Assembly: GCA_023205875.1 (NCBI GenBank)
Contig: CP060759.1
Location: 473,501 to 537,500, forward strand
Direction: 5' to 3'
DNA length: 64,000 bases
Origin: Chloropicon primus
Taxonomy: Eukaryota; Chlorophyta; Chloropicophyceae; Chloropicales; Chloropicaceae
Each line of letters begins with the position of its first letter. Positions within the stretch are counted from its first letter, which is position 1. The notes under the pieces are model-generated. The model made no database searches, had not been told where the DNA came from, and worked only from the letters and a program-made list of their open reading frames with translations. Shown here piece after piece: positions 39,073 to 48,700 of the stretch. A program made the translations under genes and the position numbers.

Positions 39073-39726
39073 CCTATCTCTCGATCCGATCTCAACCGTT
39101 ACGTTACGCGCGTTAGACTTTGAGCTCGCTCGCTCGCTCTCCCTTTTTCTTCTCAGCTGAGCTCCTCTCCTGCTGCTGCTGGTTTCGAGGAGGAGAGAGG
39201 GATGGTGATGAATAGGAGGAGGGAAGGGGGGGAGGGAAGGGAGGCGAATCCTGGGTCTTGGCCTCGACCCCGTTGCGTTCCCTGTGTCCTCCCTTCGTGT
39301 CCTGGTCCTTCGTGATGCATTCATCCGTCATGACGAAGGACCAGGACAAGGAGAGAAGGAGGCGATCCCTCCATCCTAACCCAGAGAAGACAAGAGCAAG
39401 AAGAGGAAGAGGAGGAGAGAAAGAGAAAGAGAAAGAGGGAGGAAGCGATCGGGAGGAGGACGCTTCCCTTGGCCTTCCCTTGGCCTTCCTCCATTGGCAT
39501 GGGTAACGTCCTCACGGAATGGGAATGACCCCCGAGGATGACGGCCGGAAAAGACTTTTCCTTTCGGGGGGACGAAAAAGGAGGTTTTCGGTGACGTCGG
39601 CGACGATCGGTACCACCGAGGCGGGAGCGAGCGAGGTTGGGCGTTGCGGCGATCGGGTCGGGCGTGTTGGTCGACTTGGACTTTCGGGTTTTCCTTCTTC
39701 TTCTTCTTCTTCTTTTTTACCCTTTC
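39073..39726. promoter_or_regulatory. Divergent promoter region with hairpin near the inverted-duplication axis
   Basis: 654 bp between the two reductase starts. A 16-bp perfect inverted repeat, TGTCCTGGTCCTTCGT at 39298-39313 and its complement at 39333-39348, extends to about 20 bp with one mismatch and a short loop. CTT triplets (about 39697-39715) lie just upstream of copy 2. Confidence 0.8.
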
Positions 39727-40689
39727 ATGAGCAGCAGCAGTAGCATCATGTTCGCGAGAAAGTCTTTGATGTACCTCGGAGGGGCTGCGATCGGCGGAGC
39801 ACTTGGTGTTCGCCTCGGGTCGCACATGCTGGGCGACAAGGCCGACGGGATGAGGCTGGCGACGTTCAAGACCGCGGAAGCCGACTCTACGAAAAGCAAG
39901 CACGGGGGCATGCAGAAGGACGCTTGGGTTCCGTTCACGCTGAGCGAGCGCACAAAAGTCACGGGGAACACGCATTTGTACAGGTTCAAGCTCGACGACG
40001 CGGAGGACTCCATCAACCTCCCGATCGCTTCCTGCCTCCTCGTTCGGGCGAGGATCGGGGAGAAGCAGGAGGACGGGAACAACAAGTTCGTCATCAGGCC
40101 TTATACTCCAACTTCTGCTTCGACTACCAAAGGGTACTTCGACCTGGTGGTCAAGGTGTACGAGAAGGGCGTGATGTCCAAGCACTTTGGGAACCTCAAG
40201 ACAGGGGACAGCCTGGAGATCAAGGGGCCGATCGTCAAGCTCCCTTACGCGGCCAACATGAAGAAGCACATCGGCATGGTCGCGGGCGGCACGGGCATCA
40301 CGCCCATGCTCCAAGTCGCGGAGGCCATCCTGAGCAACCCGGAGGACAAGACCAAGGTGTCCCTCATCTTCGGCAACGTGACCGAGAAGGACATCATATT
40401 GAGGAAGGAGCTGGACGAGTACGCGAAGAAGCACCCGGACAGGTTCGAGGTGTTCTACGTCCTGGACAAGCCAGGCTTCTTCTGGAAGGGAGGGAAGGGG
40501 TACATCACCAAGGAGATGCTGCAGCAGAGGATGCCCGCCCCCTCGAACGAGAACATGGTGTTCGTGTGCGGTCCCCCGCCGATGATGAACGTCATCTCCG
40601 GCAACAAGGCCCCTGACAAGTCCCAGGGAGAGCTCAAGGGCTTGTTGAAGGACCTCGGGTACACCTCAGACCAGGTCTTCAAATTCTAA
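39727..40689 (+). CDS. NADH-cytochrome b5 reductase, copy 2 (membrane-anchored)
   Basis: Same enzyme family as the copy on the opposite strand. 320 residues from the ATG at 39727, or about 313 from the ATG at 39748. Its leader has a hydrophobic segment (KSLMYLGGAAIGGALGVRLG) that can anchor it in the outer mitochondrial or ER membrane, as in yeast Cbr1. RPYTPTSASTTKGYFDL, GGTGITPMLQV and CGPPPMMNVISG are conserved. Only a few residues differ from copy 1 after KHGGMQ, for example GNK for GDK and EKQEDGNNKF for EEQEDGTKEH. Two products thus share one catalytic domain but carry different addresses. Confidence 0.93.
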   Translation: MSSSSSIMFARKSLMYLGGAAIGGALGVRLGSHMLGDKADGMRLATFKTAEADSTKSKHGGMQKDAWVPFTLSERTKVTGNTHLYRFKLDDAEDSINLPIASCLLVRARIGEKQEDGNNKFVIRPYTPTSASTTKGYFDLVVKVYEKGVMSKHFGNLKTGDSLEIKGPIVKLPYAANMKKHIGMVAGGTGITPMLQVAEAILSNPEDKTKVSLIFGNVTEKDIILRKELDEYAKKHPDRFEVFYVLDKPGFFWKGGKGYITKEMLQQRMPAPSNENMVFVCGPPPMMNVISGNKAPDKSQGELKGLLKDLGYTSDQVFKF

Positions 40690-40788
40690 AACAACCCCAA
40701 CAAAAAGTTTTGTTATCCATCCCTTTGTGATCCCAAGGACAATTTCTTCCCCAGCAAAGGCCAAAGGCCAAAGGCCCCTTCCGTCGTC

Positions 40789-42213
40789 ATGAAGCAAAGG
40801 TCACACAGGTTGCGGCCACGACAACGGCGGCAGGGCATCACGTGGGGCAGGGCACTCACCCTGCTCGCCCTGGCCACTGCCTTTGTCTTCGTGTTGGACT
40901 TTTTGCGCCAGCACGCGAGGCTGAGCGATCAACGTCATCATCATCAACAACGACAACAACCTTCCATCTTTCGTCGCAGAGCAGAGCAGAGAGGGGTCTC
41001 TCCTCAAGGGCCGTTGTCCGGGACGGAGACCTCCTTTGACGCCTGCCCAGCGAGAATGACTGGCAAGGACTTGGAATCAGGGAGTCAGTCCAAGTCCATT
41101 GTCGTGCACAGGGCATCACCAGGCCCCATGCAGTACAATCACATGGCTATGCTAGACAAGCTTGACAACGGGTCCTTGGTGTTGGTCTGGCAGTTCTCTT
41201 CTGGAATCGAGGGCGTCACTGACCAGCGCCTGGCCCTCTCCCTGTCCAGCGATGACAGCGGCACCTCCTGGAGTGCACCGAGAGTCATCCCGATAGAAAG
41301 AAACAGGGAGAAGGGTGCGATCTGGAGCCCTGTGCTGCACTCGATGCCGGGAAAGCTCTTGCTGCTGTACGCTGAAAGCAACGATTGTGTCATTCACAAG
41401 GGAGGCGTCAAGAGGTTTAGTCCAGGGGGGACCATAAAATCGGTGGAGTGGGATTACGCGAACAACGAAGAGGAATTCTCGTGGACGGCGCCAAGGACGG
41501 TACACGACCAAAGGGAGGGGGACAAGCTGCCGAAAGTTTTGGCGAACAAGCTGATCGAGCTCAAATCAGGGGAGCTCGTGCTCCCGATGTGGAGCGAGAA
41601 GCATGGATCTTGCCAAAAGTCCAAAGAGAAAGGGTCTGCGGGCGTGCTCGTGAGTGCAGATTCTGGACAGACTTGGGTTCGGCGCGGCAACCTGTTTGCC
41701 TCGGACACTTGGCTGATTGAGAACACGGTGGTCGAGAGGAGCGATGGCCTGCTCATGCTCTTCAGAACGAAGAAGGGCTACATCTACCGCAGCCTTTCCA
41801 CCGATAAGGGGTACACTTGGTCCAGGGCAAAGAGGACGCACGAACCGAATCCAGACGCGAAGATACACGCTTTGAGACTCTCGAACACGACCATCGCCCT
41901 CGCGAGCAACAGGCACAAGAAGTTCCAGAAGCCAAGCTCGAGGGGTTGCAGGACGAACTTGGACGTGGCCTTGTCCCCTGACGGAGAAACTGGATACAAG
42001 AGGGTCGTGCGCGTGGAACACGAGGTCGACACTGGTCTCCGGTCTCACTATCCGACTCTGTATCATGACGGCAAGTGCAAACTTTTTTTGGCCTACACAA
42101 GGTTTTACCACGAGAGCGTCCAGGAGAGATCCAAGTGGGAGCTCTTTGGAACGAGCGAGTGGGACAAGGCTCCCGTCCTCGGCGTCTTCGTAAGGATCAT
42201 CGACTTTGCTTGA
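40789..42213 (+). CDS. Sialidase-like (BNR/Asp-box) type II membrane protein
   Basis: Six-bladed propeller of the sialidase superfamily. 474 residues. Basic N-terminus then a signal-anchor helix (ALTLLALATAFVFVLDFL, residues about 21-38), His/Gln-rich stalk, and a lumenal or extracellular propeller. Three Asp-boxes are visible: SSDDSGTSW, SADSGQTW and STDKGYTW. GAIWSPVLH, LVLPMWSEKHGSC and IHALRLSNTTIALASN resemble bacterial BNR-repeat exo-sialidase-like proteins. An N-terminal Arg of the catalytic triad was not fixed by eye, so activity on sialic acid is not shown; other glycans are possible. Golgi retention is inferred from the type II layout. Single exon. Confidence 0.8.
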   Translation: MKQRSHRLRPRQRRQGITWGRALTLLALATAFVFVLDFLRQHARLSDQRHHHQQRQQPSIFRRRAEQRGVSPQGPLSGTETSFDACPARMTGKDLESGSQSKSIVVHRASPGPMQYNHMAMLDKLDNGSLVLVWQFSSGIEGVTDQRLALSLSSDDSGTSWSAPRVIPIERNREKGAIWSPVLHSMPGKLLLLYAESNDCVIHKGGVKRFSPGGTIKSVEWDYANNEEEFSWTAPRTVHDQREGDKLPKVLANKLIELKSGELVLPMWSEKHGSCQKSKEKGSAGVLVSADSGQTWVRRGNLFASDTWLIENTVVERSDGLLMLFRTKKGYIYRSLSTDKGYTWSRAKRTHEPNPDAKIHALRLSNTTIALASNRHKKFQKPSSRGCRTNLDVALSPDGETGYKRVVRVEHEVDTGLRSHYPTLYHDGKCKLFLAYTRFYHESVQERSKWELFGTSEWDKAPVLGVFVRIIDFA

Positions 42214-42305
42214 GCGCCTCGACGAAAGGTATATACCATATAAAGGTACCTACATATATATACAATAAATTTTCTTAATGTAAACTAAGCGGCGGGAAGC
42301 AAACT

Positions 42306-42662
42306 CTAATCGATGTGCTTGTCGATGGCCAAGCCCCTAGCGTTGAGCTCTGCTTCGTACCTCAAGTAGTCCCGCTTCAGGAGCTCCCTCAAACGCTCTT
42401 TCCTCAAGATTTTCACCGACTTGTTCGCCATTCCCATCTCCACAACCATCTCAGAGTGCTCGTCGAAGACGCTCTTTCCCAGGTCAACGTCCTCTTGAAA
42501 GTTCACCTCCAAGTTACGAATCCTGCTCTTCTGGTATTGCTTCTCGTGCCAACTGCACACAATATTTGTCTTGCGAACATCTGTGTCGTACTCCTCCGCT
42601 GCAGCATACTTGTCGTTAATGCCCACCAGGCGAATGATATTCAAAGGTTGAACGGTTCCCAT
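42306..42662 (-). CDS. CFAP141: Probable CFAP141 (axonemal microtubule inner protein)
   Basis: 118 residues. The C-terminal half (EMGMANKSVKILRKERLREL, then YLRYEAELNARGLAI) matches the helical pattern of CFAP141/C1orf189, in which an E-x2-A-K-x-R helix is followed by Y-x2-EL-x2-G-A. The N-terminal half has a Trp-containing segment (VCSWHEKQYQKSRIRNLEVNF). CFAP141 is a small protein inside the axonemal doublet. Head to head with CFAP299, another axonemal protein, which supports the call. Distant family, so moderate confidence. Confidence 0.6.
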   Translation of the reverse strand: MGTVQPLNIIRLVGINDKYAAAEEYDTDVRKTNIVCSWHEKQYQKSRIRNLEVNFQEDVDLGKSVFDEHSEMVVEMGMANKSVKILRKERLRELLKRDYLRYEAELNARGLAIDKHID

Positions 42663-43531
42663 CGTAAGCTTTGTCCGTGACCACCCAAGTACTCAAGGCT
42701 CAATTCGAGACCCTCCACCAAGTCCGTCTCTCTCTCTCTCTCTGTTCCCCTTTTCCAGTGCTCGACACACACCCCTCGTCGTGTTCCTTGTTTCTCTCTC
42801 CTCTCCCTCTCCCCTTTATCCTCGAACCAGCGTAACCACCGAAAGGTCTTCAGTTCCTCTTACGTTTGGCTTGCTCCTCCAACCGTCTAGGCCTCTTCCT
42901 CGCCTTGCACTTGCTCTGCAAACCTCCGCACTCGCGTCACCTCTTTGGCTTCCCTCTCGTCCCTTCTCGTTTGAAACGTTGACCACCTTGTCCATGGGAT
43001 CAGAGCACCAAGATGGAATTACCACAGGAACAGGGAGGGATAAAAACCCGGATTGAAGCCCAGCGGAGAGAGATAGACTGGGGGAGGGGTTTTAGACGGG
43101 AGTGAGGACCGAGGTGGCGCAAGCAACCAACGAGAAAGTGCTTCATTCGAAAGAGCGTCTCTCGAGCTTTCCAAAGAGCCCTCGCTTGAGCCATTTGGTG
43201 CGCCAGAAGAGGACCAAGGCGGGGACCAAGATCCTGTGGAGGACAAGCTGAAAGGAAGGGGCAGGGGGATTGTTTGACGGAGTGAGGGACCAAGACGGTC
43301 GCCAGAGGGAGCGAAAGCTTTGCCACACGACAGTTCGCCTCACGGGCTTGGCACTGGCAAGCCTCACTGGAAGCGTTGGCTTCCCTTGGACTGGGGAGGG
43401 AGGCGAAGAGGGGTGAGCAGGGGGAAGGGAGCTGAAGCTGAAAGCTGAAGCTGAAGAGAGTTTGAGGGAGGAGTTGGCACTTGTGCTTGCGTGCTCGCGT
43501 GCTTGGTGTGGTACTGAGGTGAGAGGTCGGG
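42663..43531. promoter_or_regulatory. Shared promoter region of CFAP141 and CFAP299
   Basis: 869 bp between divergent flagellar genes. A CT run lies at about 42727-42743; GCTGAAGCTGAA repeats occur at 43430-43455. No perfect X-box (GTNRCC-N-RGYAAC) was seen by eye. No other gene recognised. Confidence 0.5.
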
Positions 43532-44245
43532 ATGGACGACGAGACGGCGTTCCAGGACAGGGGTGTGGACGCCATAGTGGCGGAGTTCGACACGTATGAG
43601 GACTATCTGGACAAGCAGATAACGACGACGGATTTGTATTATTTAGAGGATATTGAGCTTGCACGGCAGCTGGTGGAGTTGGGGTACCGTGGAACGGGAG
43701 AGATACTGAAGAGGGAGGACTTTGAGGAAAGGAAGGAAGCTGCTGAGAGGGCCCGAAGGCAGAAGCTGCTGAACAGGCCCAAGACACTGTATAGCGCGAA
43801 CAAGAACCTCGAGGACCACGCTCTGCTTCAGGCTCTGGCTCTGAGGGAGGAGCCCGTGAGAAGCGGAAAGCTTGTCACAATTGTATTCATTAGGGACAAA
43901 AACAGCAAGGGGCAGGAGATCTCGGGGTACATAGACTTTGCCCACAGGCTTCAGACGGAGAACCTCGAGCTTGTTTTCGACGGGAAGAAGCGTTTGCTTC
44001 CAAAGCCTTCGGACCTGAGCTTCTACAATTGGGAGACCCAGACCTCCACCTCGAGCCCCACGCCCAACTTCCAGGTCATCGCAGACAGTGAAGTGGGCTT
44101 GCTCTTCAAGAACAAGAGGGATAGGAAGCTCGTCAACGTGGACCCCAATGCCCCACCTTCAGATAACACGACGAGAACTGAGATTGAGACGGATGAGTAC
44201 CTGCAGGTAGTCCTCTACGACCACATCACTCGAAGGCGGACCTGA
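43532..44245 (+). CDS. CFAP299: CFAP299 (C4orf22) homologue
   Basis: Cilia- and flagella-associated protein, 237 residues, close to the human length. Long blocks match human C4orf22: EDYLDKQITTTDLYYLED, LARQLVELGYRGTGEILKR, VRSGKLVTIVFIRDKNSKGQ, EISGYIDFAHRLQTE, GKKRLLPKPSDLSFYNWE, and the C-terminal YLQVVLYDHITRRRT. The family is restricted to organisms with motile flagella, so it implies a flagellate stage. Single exon; ATG at 43532 follows a pyrimidine/purine leader. Head to head with CFAP141. Confidence 0.95.
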   Translation: MDDETAFQDRGVDAIVAEFDTYEDYLDKQITTTDLYYLEDIELARQLVELGYRGTGEILKREDFEERKEAAERARRQKLLNRPKTLYSANKNLEDHALLQALALREEPVRSGKLVTIVFIRDKNSKGQEISGYIDFAHRLQTENLELVFDGKKRLLPKPSDLSFYNWETQTSTSSPTPNFQVIADSEVGLLFKNKRDRKLVNVDPNAPPSDNTTRTEIETDEYLQVVLYDHITRRRT

Positions 44246-44307
44246 GAGAGAAAAAATTGTATTTTTTTATACAATAATAGTTGTTACACAAGTTAGGAGG
44301 CAGGAAT

Positions 44308-45562
44308 TCAGATATCCTCCCACTCGACGTCGTCCTCCTCGTCGTTATTCTCCTCGACCTTGACCTCTTCGACCTTCACTGGCTTCTCCGGCTCCACCTT
44401 CACCCTCTTCGCCGGTGGCTGCTCCTCGCTCCCCCTGCTGTCCTCCGCCTTTGCCCTCTTTGCCTCTGGCTCGTCAGCAATCTTCGGCGCCCCTCGCTCC
44501 TGATACCCGAGCCTCATCCACGGCGGAAGCTCCTTTGGCTTGCTCACCACCGTTGGTTCCAAAATATCGTCGCCCTCCTCTTCTATGTCAATATCGATCA
44601 CAAGGTTCTCCGCCTGGTCAAGGATATCGGTGTCGCCGTTCTGCTTCGCCTCCCTGATCTTGGCCTGCGCCTGCGCCCACTCCTGCAAGGTGCCAAAGTA
44701 AGGCGCAGGGAACGGCTTGAGCCTGAAAGGGGGAACGAGAAGAACAAAGTCAGCACAAACCTATCCCCTCCGTGCCAGCAGAAAGTGACGTACCTGTTCA
44801 GCAGGTCTCCAAAGGGCTGCAGCTCCTTCTCAAACGTCTTGGACAGCTCCTTCTGCTTCTCCTTCTGCCCGCTCTCGTCCGATTGATTGCTGAAGAGGCG
44901 AGTAAGGGAAGCTGTCAGCACAAAGGAAGAGGCGAAAGAATCCTCTGAAGAAGAAGAAGAAAAGTGCGAACACAGCTTACCCATCTTCCAGTGTGGCCTC
45001 ACAATCCTCGCACAGAAACATGAAATCAGCACCCACTTCCAGCGTGGATGTCTCCAACGCAGAGTACTTCTTCCCGCAGTCGGGACACACCAGCACCGCC
45101 AACTTGCTCTCCTCCTCCTCGCCCTTGAGGTACCTCCTCACCAAGTGGAACTTGAGCCTGCAGGTGTCCACCATACTCTTGTAGTCGAGACAGCAGTAAG
45201 ACTGCGAGTTGCTGCCGAACCGCCCGACCTCCTTGTCCTTGAGGACCACCCTCGACACGATGAGATCCTTCTGGAGCTCACGCAACACTTTGTGGACCTG
45301 ACGCGGCGCCAGGCCCAACTCCTTGGCGAGAAGCTCCTCCTTGGCCCACTCGTGTCGAGTCAAGAGGTTCAGCAAAAGCGCTGGGGACAAAATCGAGAAA
45401 ACCGAGAACGAGAACGAACCGCAGGTCGAGTCAGAGAAAGGCGAGTCGAAGGAAAGGGGGCCAGCGCGCATGCTTACCGTGGACGCTCTTCCTCCCATAG
45501 AACAACCGAGCCACCTCCCGCGTCAGCTTCGCGTACTCCAGCTCTATCTCCCCGTGGTTCAT
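44308..45562 (-). CDS. TFIIE alpha subunit, 4 exons
   Basis: General RNA polymerase II initiation factor; recruits TFIIH. Exons 45478-45562, 44981-45380, 44794-44889, 44308-44722 join in frame to 331 residues. An N-terminal winged helix (LTREVARLFYGRKSVH, ALLLNLLTRHEWAKEEL, VHKVLRELQKDLIVSRV) is followed by a zinc ribbon with paired cysteines in VLVCPDCGKKYSALE and FMFLCEDCEATL. The C-terminal part has an acidic region and ends EEDDVEWEDI, like other TFIIE-alpha tails that contact TFIIH p62. A central helix LSKTFEKELQPFGDLLNRL is present. 63 bp from CFAP299, tail to tail. Confidence 0.92.
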
Positions 45563-45640
45563 CGCGCCCGGTGAGAACTTGCTTGCTGATCTGCTTGATC
45601 ATCAGACCTGACAGAGGGAGGGAGAGGGAGAAGGGACACT

Positions 45641-45670
45641 GAATGAATGAATGAATGAATGAATGAATGT
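45641..45670. repeat. (AATG)n microsatellite
   Basis: About seven AATG units between TFIIE-alpha and the E(z) gene. Confidence 0.95.
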
Positions 45671-45725
45671 CGGTGGACGTGAGGGGTAGGTATACATTGC
45701 AAAAGCTTAGGTGCGACAAGGATAT

Positions 45726-48700
45726 TCAAAGCTTGCTTCGCTTGGAAGAAGCCCGAGGGCGCCCCCCCTTCCTCTTCTTCCCGGCCCGCCGGCTCGAACT
45801 CTCTAGTTTGAGTTCCTGGAACCACTCTATCTTTCCGTCGTTGTTGAAGTTGTAGTCAAAGAAGAGCTCCTCCATCGGTGCGATGTCCCTCAAAGCAAAG
45901 ATCCCGAGCCTCTTGTCACCGCGCACAATGAAATTCTTTGGGGTGCAGTTCGCTTGCACCCCTCTGTTGGTCGGCGGATGGTTGATGAATTTGGACTTCG
46001 CTCCCAACCTCAGGGCATCGACCGTGGGGTGGGAATCAAGGCCCGAGGCCAAGTCGAAGAGGAAAGTGGTCCCAACGGCCTTGTCATCGTACAGTGCCCC
46101 CCTTCTGTCTGCTTCTTTCGTCGGAATCCTCTCTCCCGTGTATTCGCAGATGAACTGGTTCTTCTTGACGCCATCCTTCACGAAGAGCCCCCAGCCTTGC
46201 ACGTCCGACTTCCCCACGAGGGTTTTCACGTGGGACCACGTTTGCATCTTTCTGTTGAAGCAGCCCGTGGGCCCAGTGTCGCACTTCCTGCACCCGGTGC
46301 AATTGCAGGTATCCGGGTCGCACTCAGAGCCCCTCGCGAAACAGGGGCAAGCGTTAGTCTTGCAATGGCCTTGCTGAGCCTTGCAGTTGCAGCCCTCGTA
46401 CTTGTACTTGCAGTAATCGTTGACGTCCTGTTCCAGAATCTGCATGACCTGCTGCTTCTTATAGTTCTTCCTTTTCCTTCCTGCTTTCTTCTTTGGTTTC
46501 ACAACCTTGACCGATGGGCTCTCCACATGAAGCTTTTCTTCTTGCTTGCACTTGTGCGTCAAATAGTTGCGAATCGCTTTGCAAGGAAGCTGCAAAATTT
46601 TGCTCACCTTGCAGCAATCGCTCTCGTAGATAGAACCAAGAAGCACGCACTGCTCTTTCCAATTCGATGGAGCATCGGCTGGCATATCACTGGATTGGTT
46701 TGTGTTCGCAGAAGTGCCCTCTTGCTGCCTTCCTGTTTCCCCCTCCGCAGAGTCCTCCCAAGTGTGCAAGCAGCAGTCACCACTGCATGGGCTAAGCGGC
46801 TTCACCGGGGCTAGCATTCGCTTTGTGGGAAGCCCCTTTTCAATCAAAAATTCGTTTCCCAGAATGGTTTCTCTGTCGTAGATGCAGCTTTCTTGTGCAT
46901 CAAGCCCCTTGTGAATCAAACAATTGAAGATGTGACACCGCTTGCAATAGATGCTTCTCAGTCTGGGATAAGTATCAAAGCTGTAAGCGGGCCCGCTTTC
47001 TTTGGGCCTCTCATGGGGTATCATCCCCGGGATCACACTCTCCTTCATCGCATAGTAAGCGATAATGTTGTCCTCCACCCAGTCGTGCAAAACGTCGATA
47101 ACGTGTTGAGATCTCCCATGCTCTTCGATTGCTTTGAGAACTAGATACTTGATGCATTGACGCTCTTCCAAGTCTGGCAAATAGGACAGTGAATCGTGCT
47201 GGTCGATGTAGCCTGACAAGGGCTGGCTATCGTCACCGAGATGCGGCATGAACTCAAATTCTTCCACCCGCTCTCCCAAAATGTTCTTCTTTGTCAAGAC
47301 CCAAGAAGTCGACTTTGGGATTTCCAAGCTCTCGTCGACCTTAAACTTTGTTCTGATGCAGCAATCAAATGACTTTTTGGACAACTCCTCCACGGCGGCA
47401 TTTTCGGTGACTGGATTTGCCGCTTTGTGGAGATGGTCTCCCAGCCTGCTTCGTAACAGTTTCTTCTTCCGCGCAATTTGTGCCATCACGCCTGTCCGAT
47501 TGTGTTCGAGAATGGACTCACAATTCTCCTTCCTCGCGACCACCATCTCTTTCTCCTTGTACTCCTTGTACCAACGATGCAGCTCCGCCTTGAGTCTGCC
47601 CCTGTTTAACTTGGAACAAGAAGGGCCCGACATTAGAGTATCACTCTTTTCGTGAGGGCCGCCTGAGTAGCCAAGATCATCCTCGTGCTCCACCTTAATG
47701 CCCCGATGCCCCTCGTGAAGCCCGTCCTTTGCGTCTGACCTTTTCGAAGTAGAGGGCGAATGATCCCTTCTCTCCGGGCTAGCAGGGTGAGAATGCCCCT
47801 CTGACACCGTTACCGTGGACGATGCATCTCTTTTCATGCGATCGGCAAAGCCATTAAACCTCAGCCTGAGTCTCTGCTCGCGCCTTTCTTCAGGCTTAAT
47901 TTTACGACTCGGGCGATGTTTAGAGACCCCCTCTGCTGTTACCAAACTCTTCGTCCTTTCAAGCAGACCTTTCGTACCCGTCTTGAATTTCTTCGCTCTA
48001 AAAAAATCGTACTCAGTGTCCGAGTCCCACGTGTCGTACACAGAACCCAAGTCAGGCCCATCCCCGTTCGTCTGGCCACTGCTATCGTCCCGAACCTTGA
48101 TGAAATCGTCAACAACGTTCTTGACACCACCGACGACGCTTGGTGGCGGAGTCTCTCTTGACTCGTTTTCCATCTCCTTTTTTCCTGTTGTCTTCAACGT
48201 CTTCACCATCGCGTTCAGCAGGCCTTTGCACCGTTTTCCCTGCCGCCCTTGCTTCTGCACGACAGGAGGCTCCACGACAGGAGGCTCCACGACAGGAGGC
48301 TCCACGACAGGAGGCTCCACGACAGGAGGCTCCACGACAGGAGGCTCCACGACAGGAGGCTCCACGACAGGCGCCTGTCCTTCCGAGGCAGATGAAAGGG
48401 ATATGACTGAGATCGCAGCTCCCGAAAGTTGAGGAGAAGTATTCTGGAAGCATCCTGCATTCCTGCTAGGGAAGGGGCTCGTCAATTCCACGCCCCCAGC
48501 CCCCGCGTCGCCTCCCCCGCTCTCCCCGTGTTCTGAAGGCAGCCAGCCGGAGCCCTTCTCGCTGTCAGTAATGACAACCTCGGCGGAAGTTTGTTTTGCT
48601 TTCGAGTGCTTCCTCGAAGCATTCTGTATCTTCAAAGCCACTGCCGAGCGGGACGGTAGCATCGCCCGAGGCATGCTATTCATCCCTCCCCTCCCTTGGG

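Noticed and set aside
48261-48370. CRISPR-like repeat array
   Set aside because: Direct 15-bp repeats without spacers, in frame within a protein gene.
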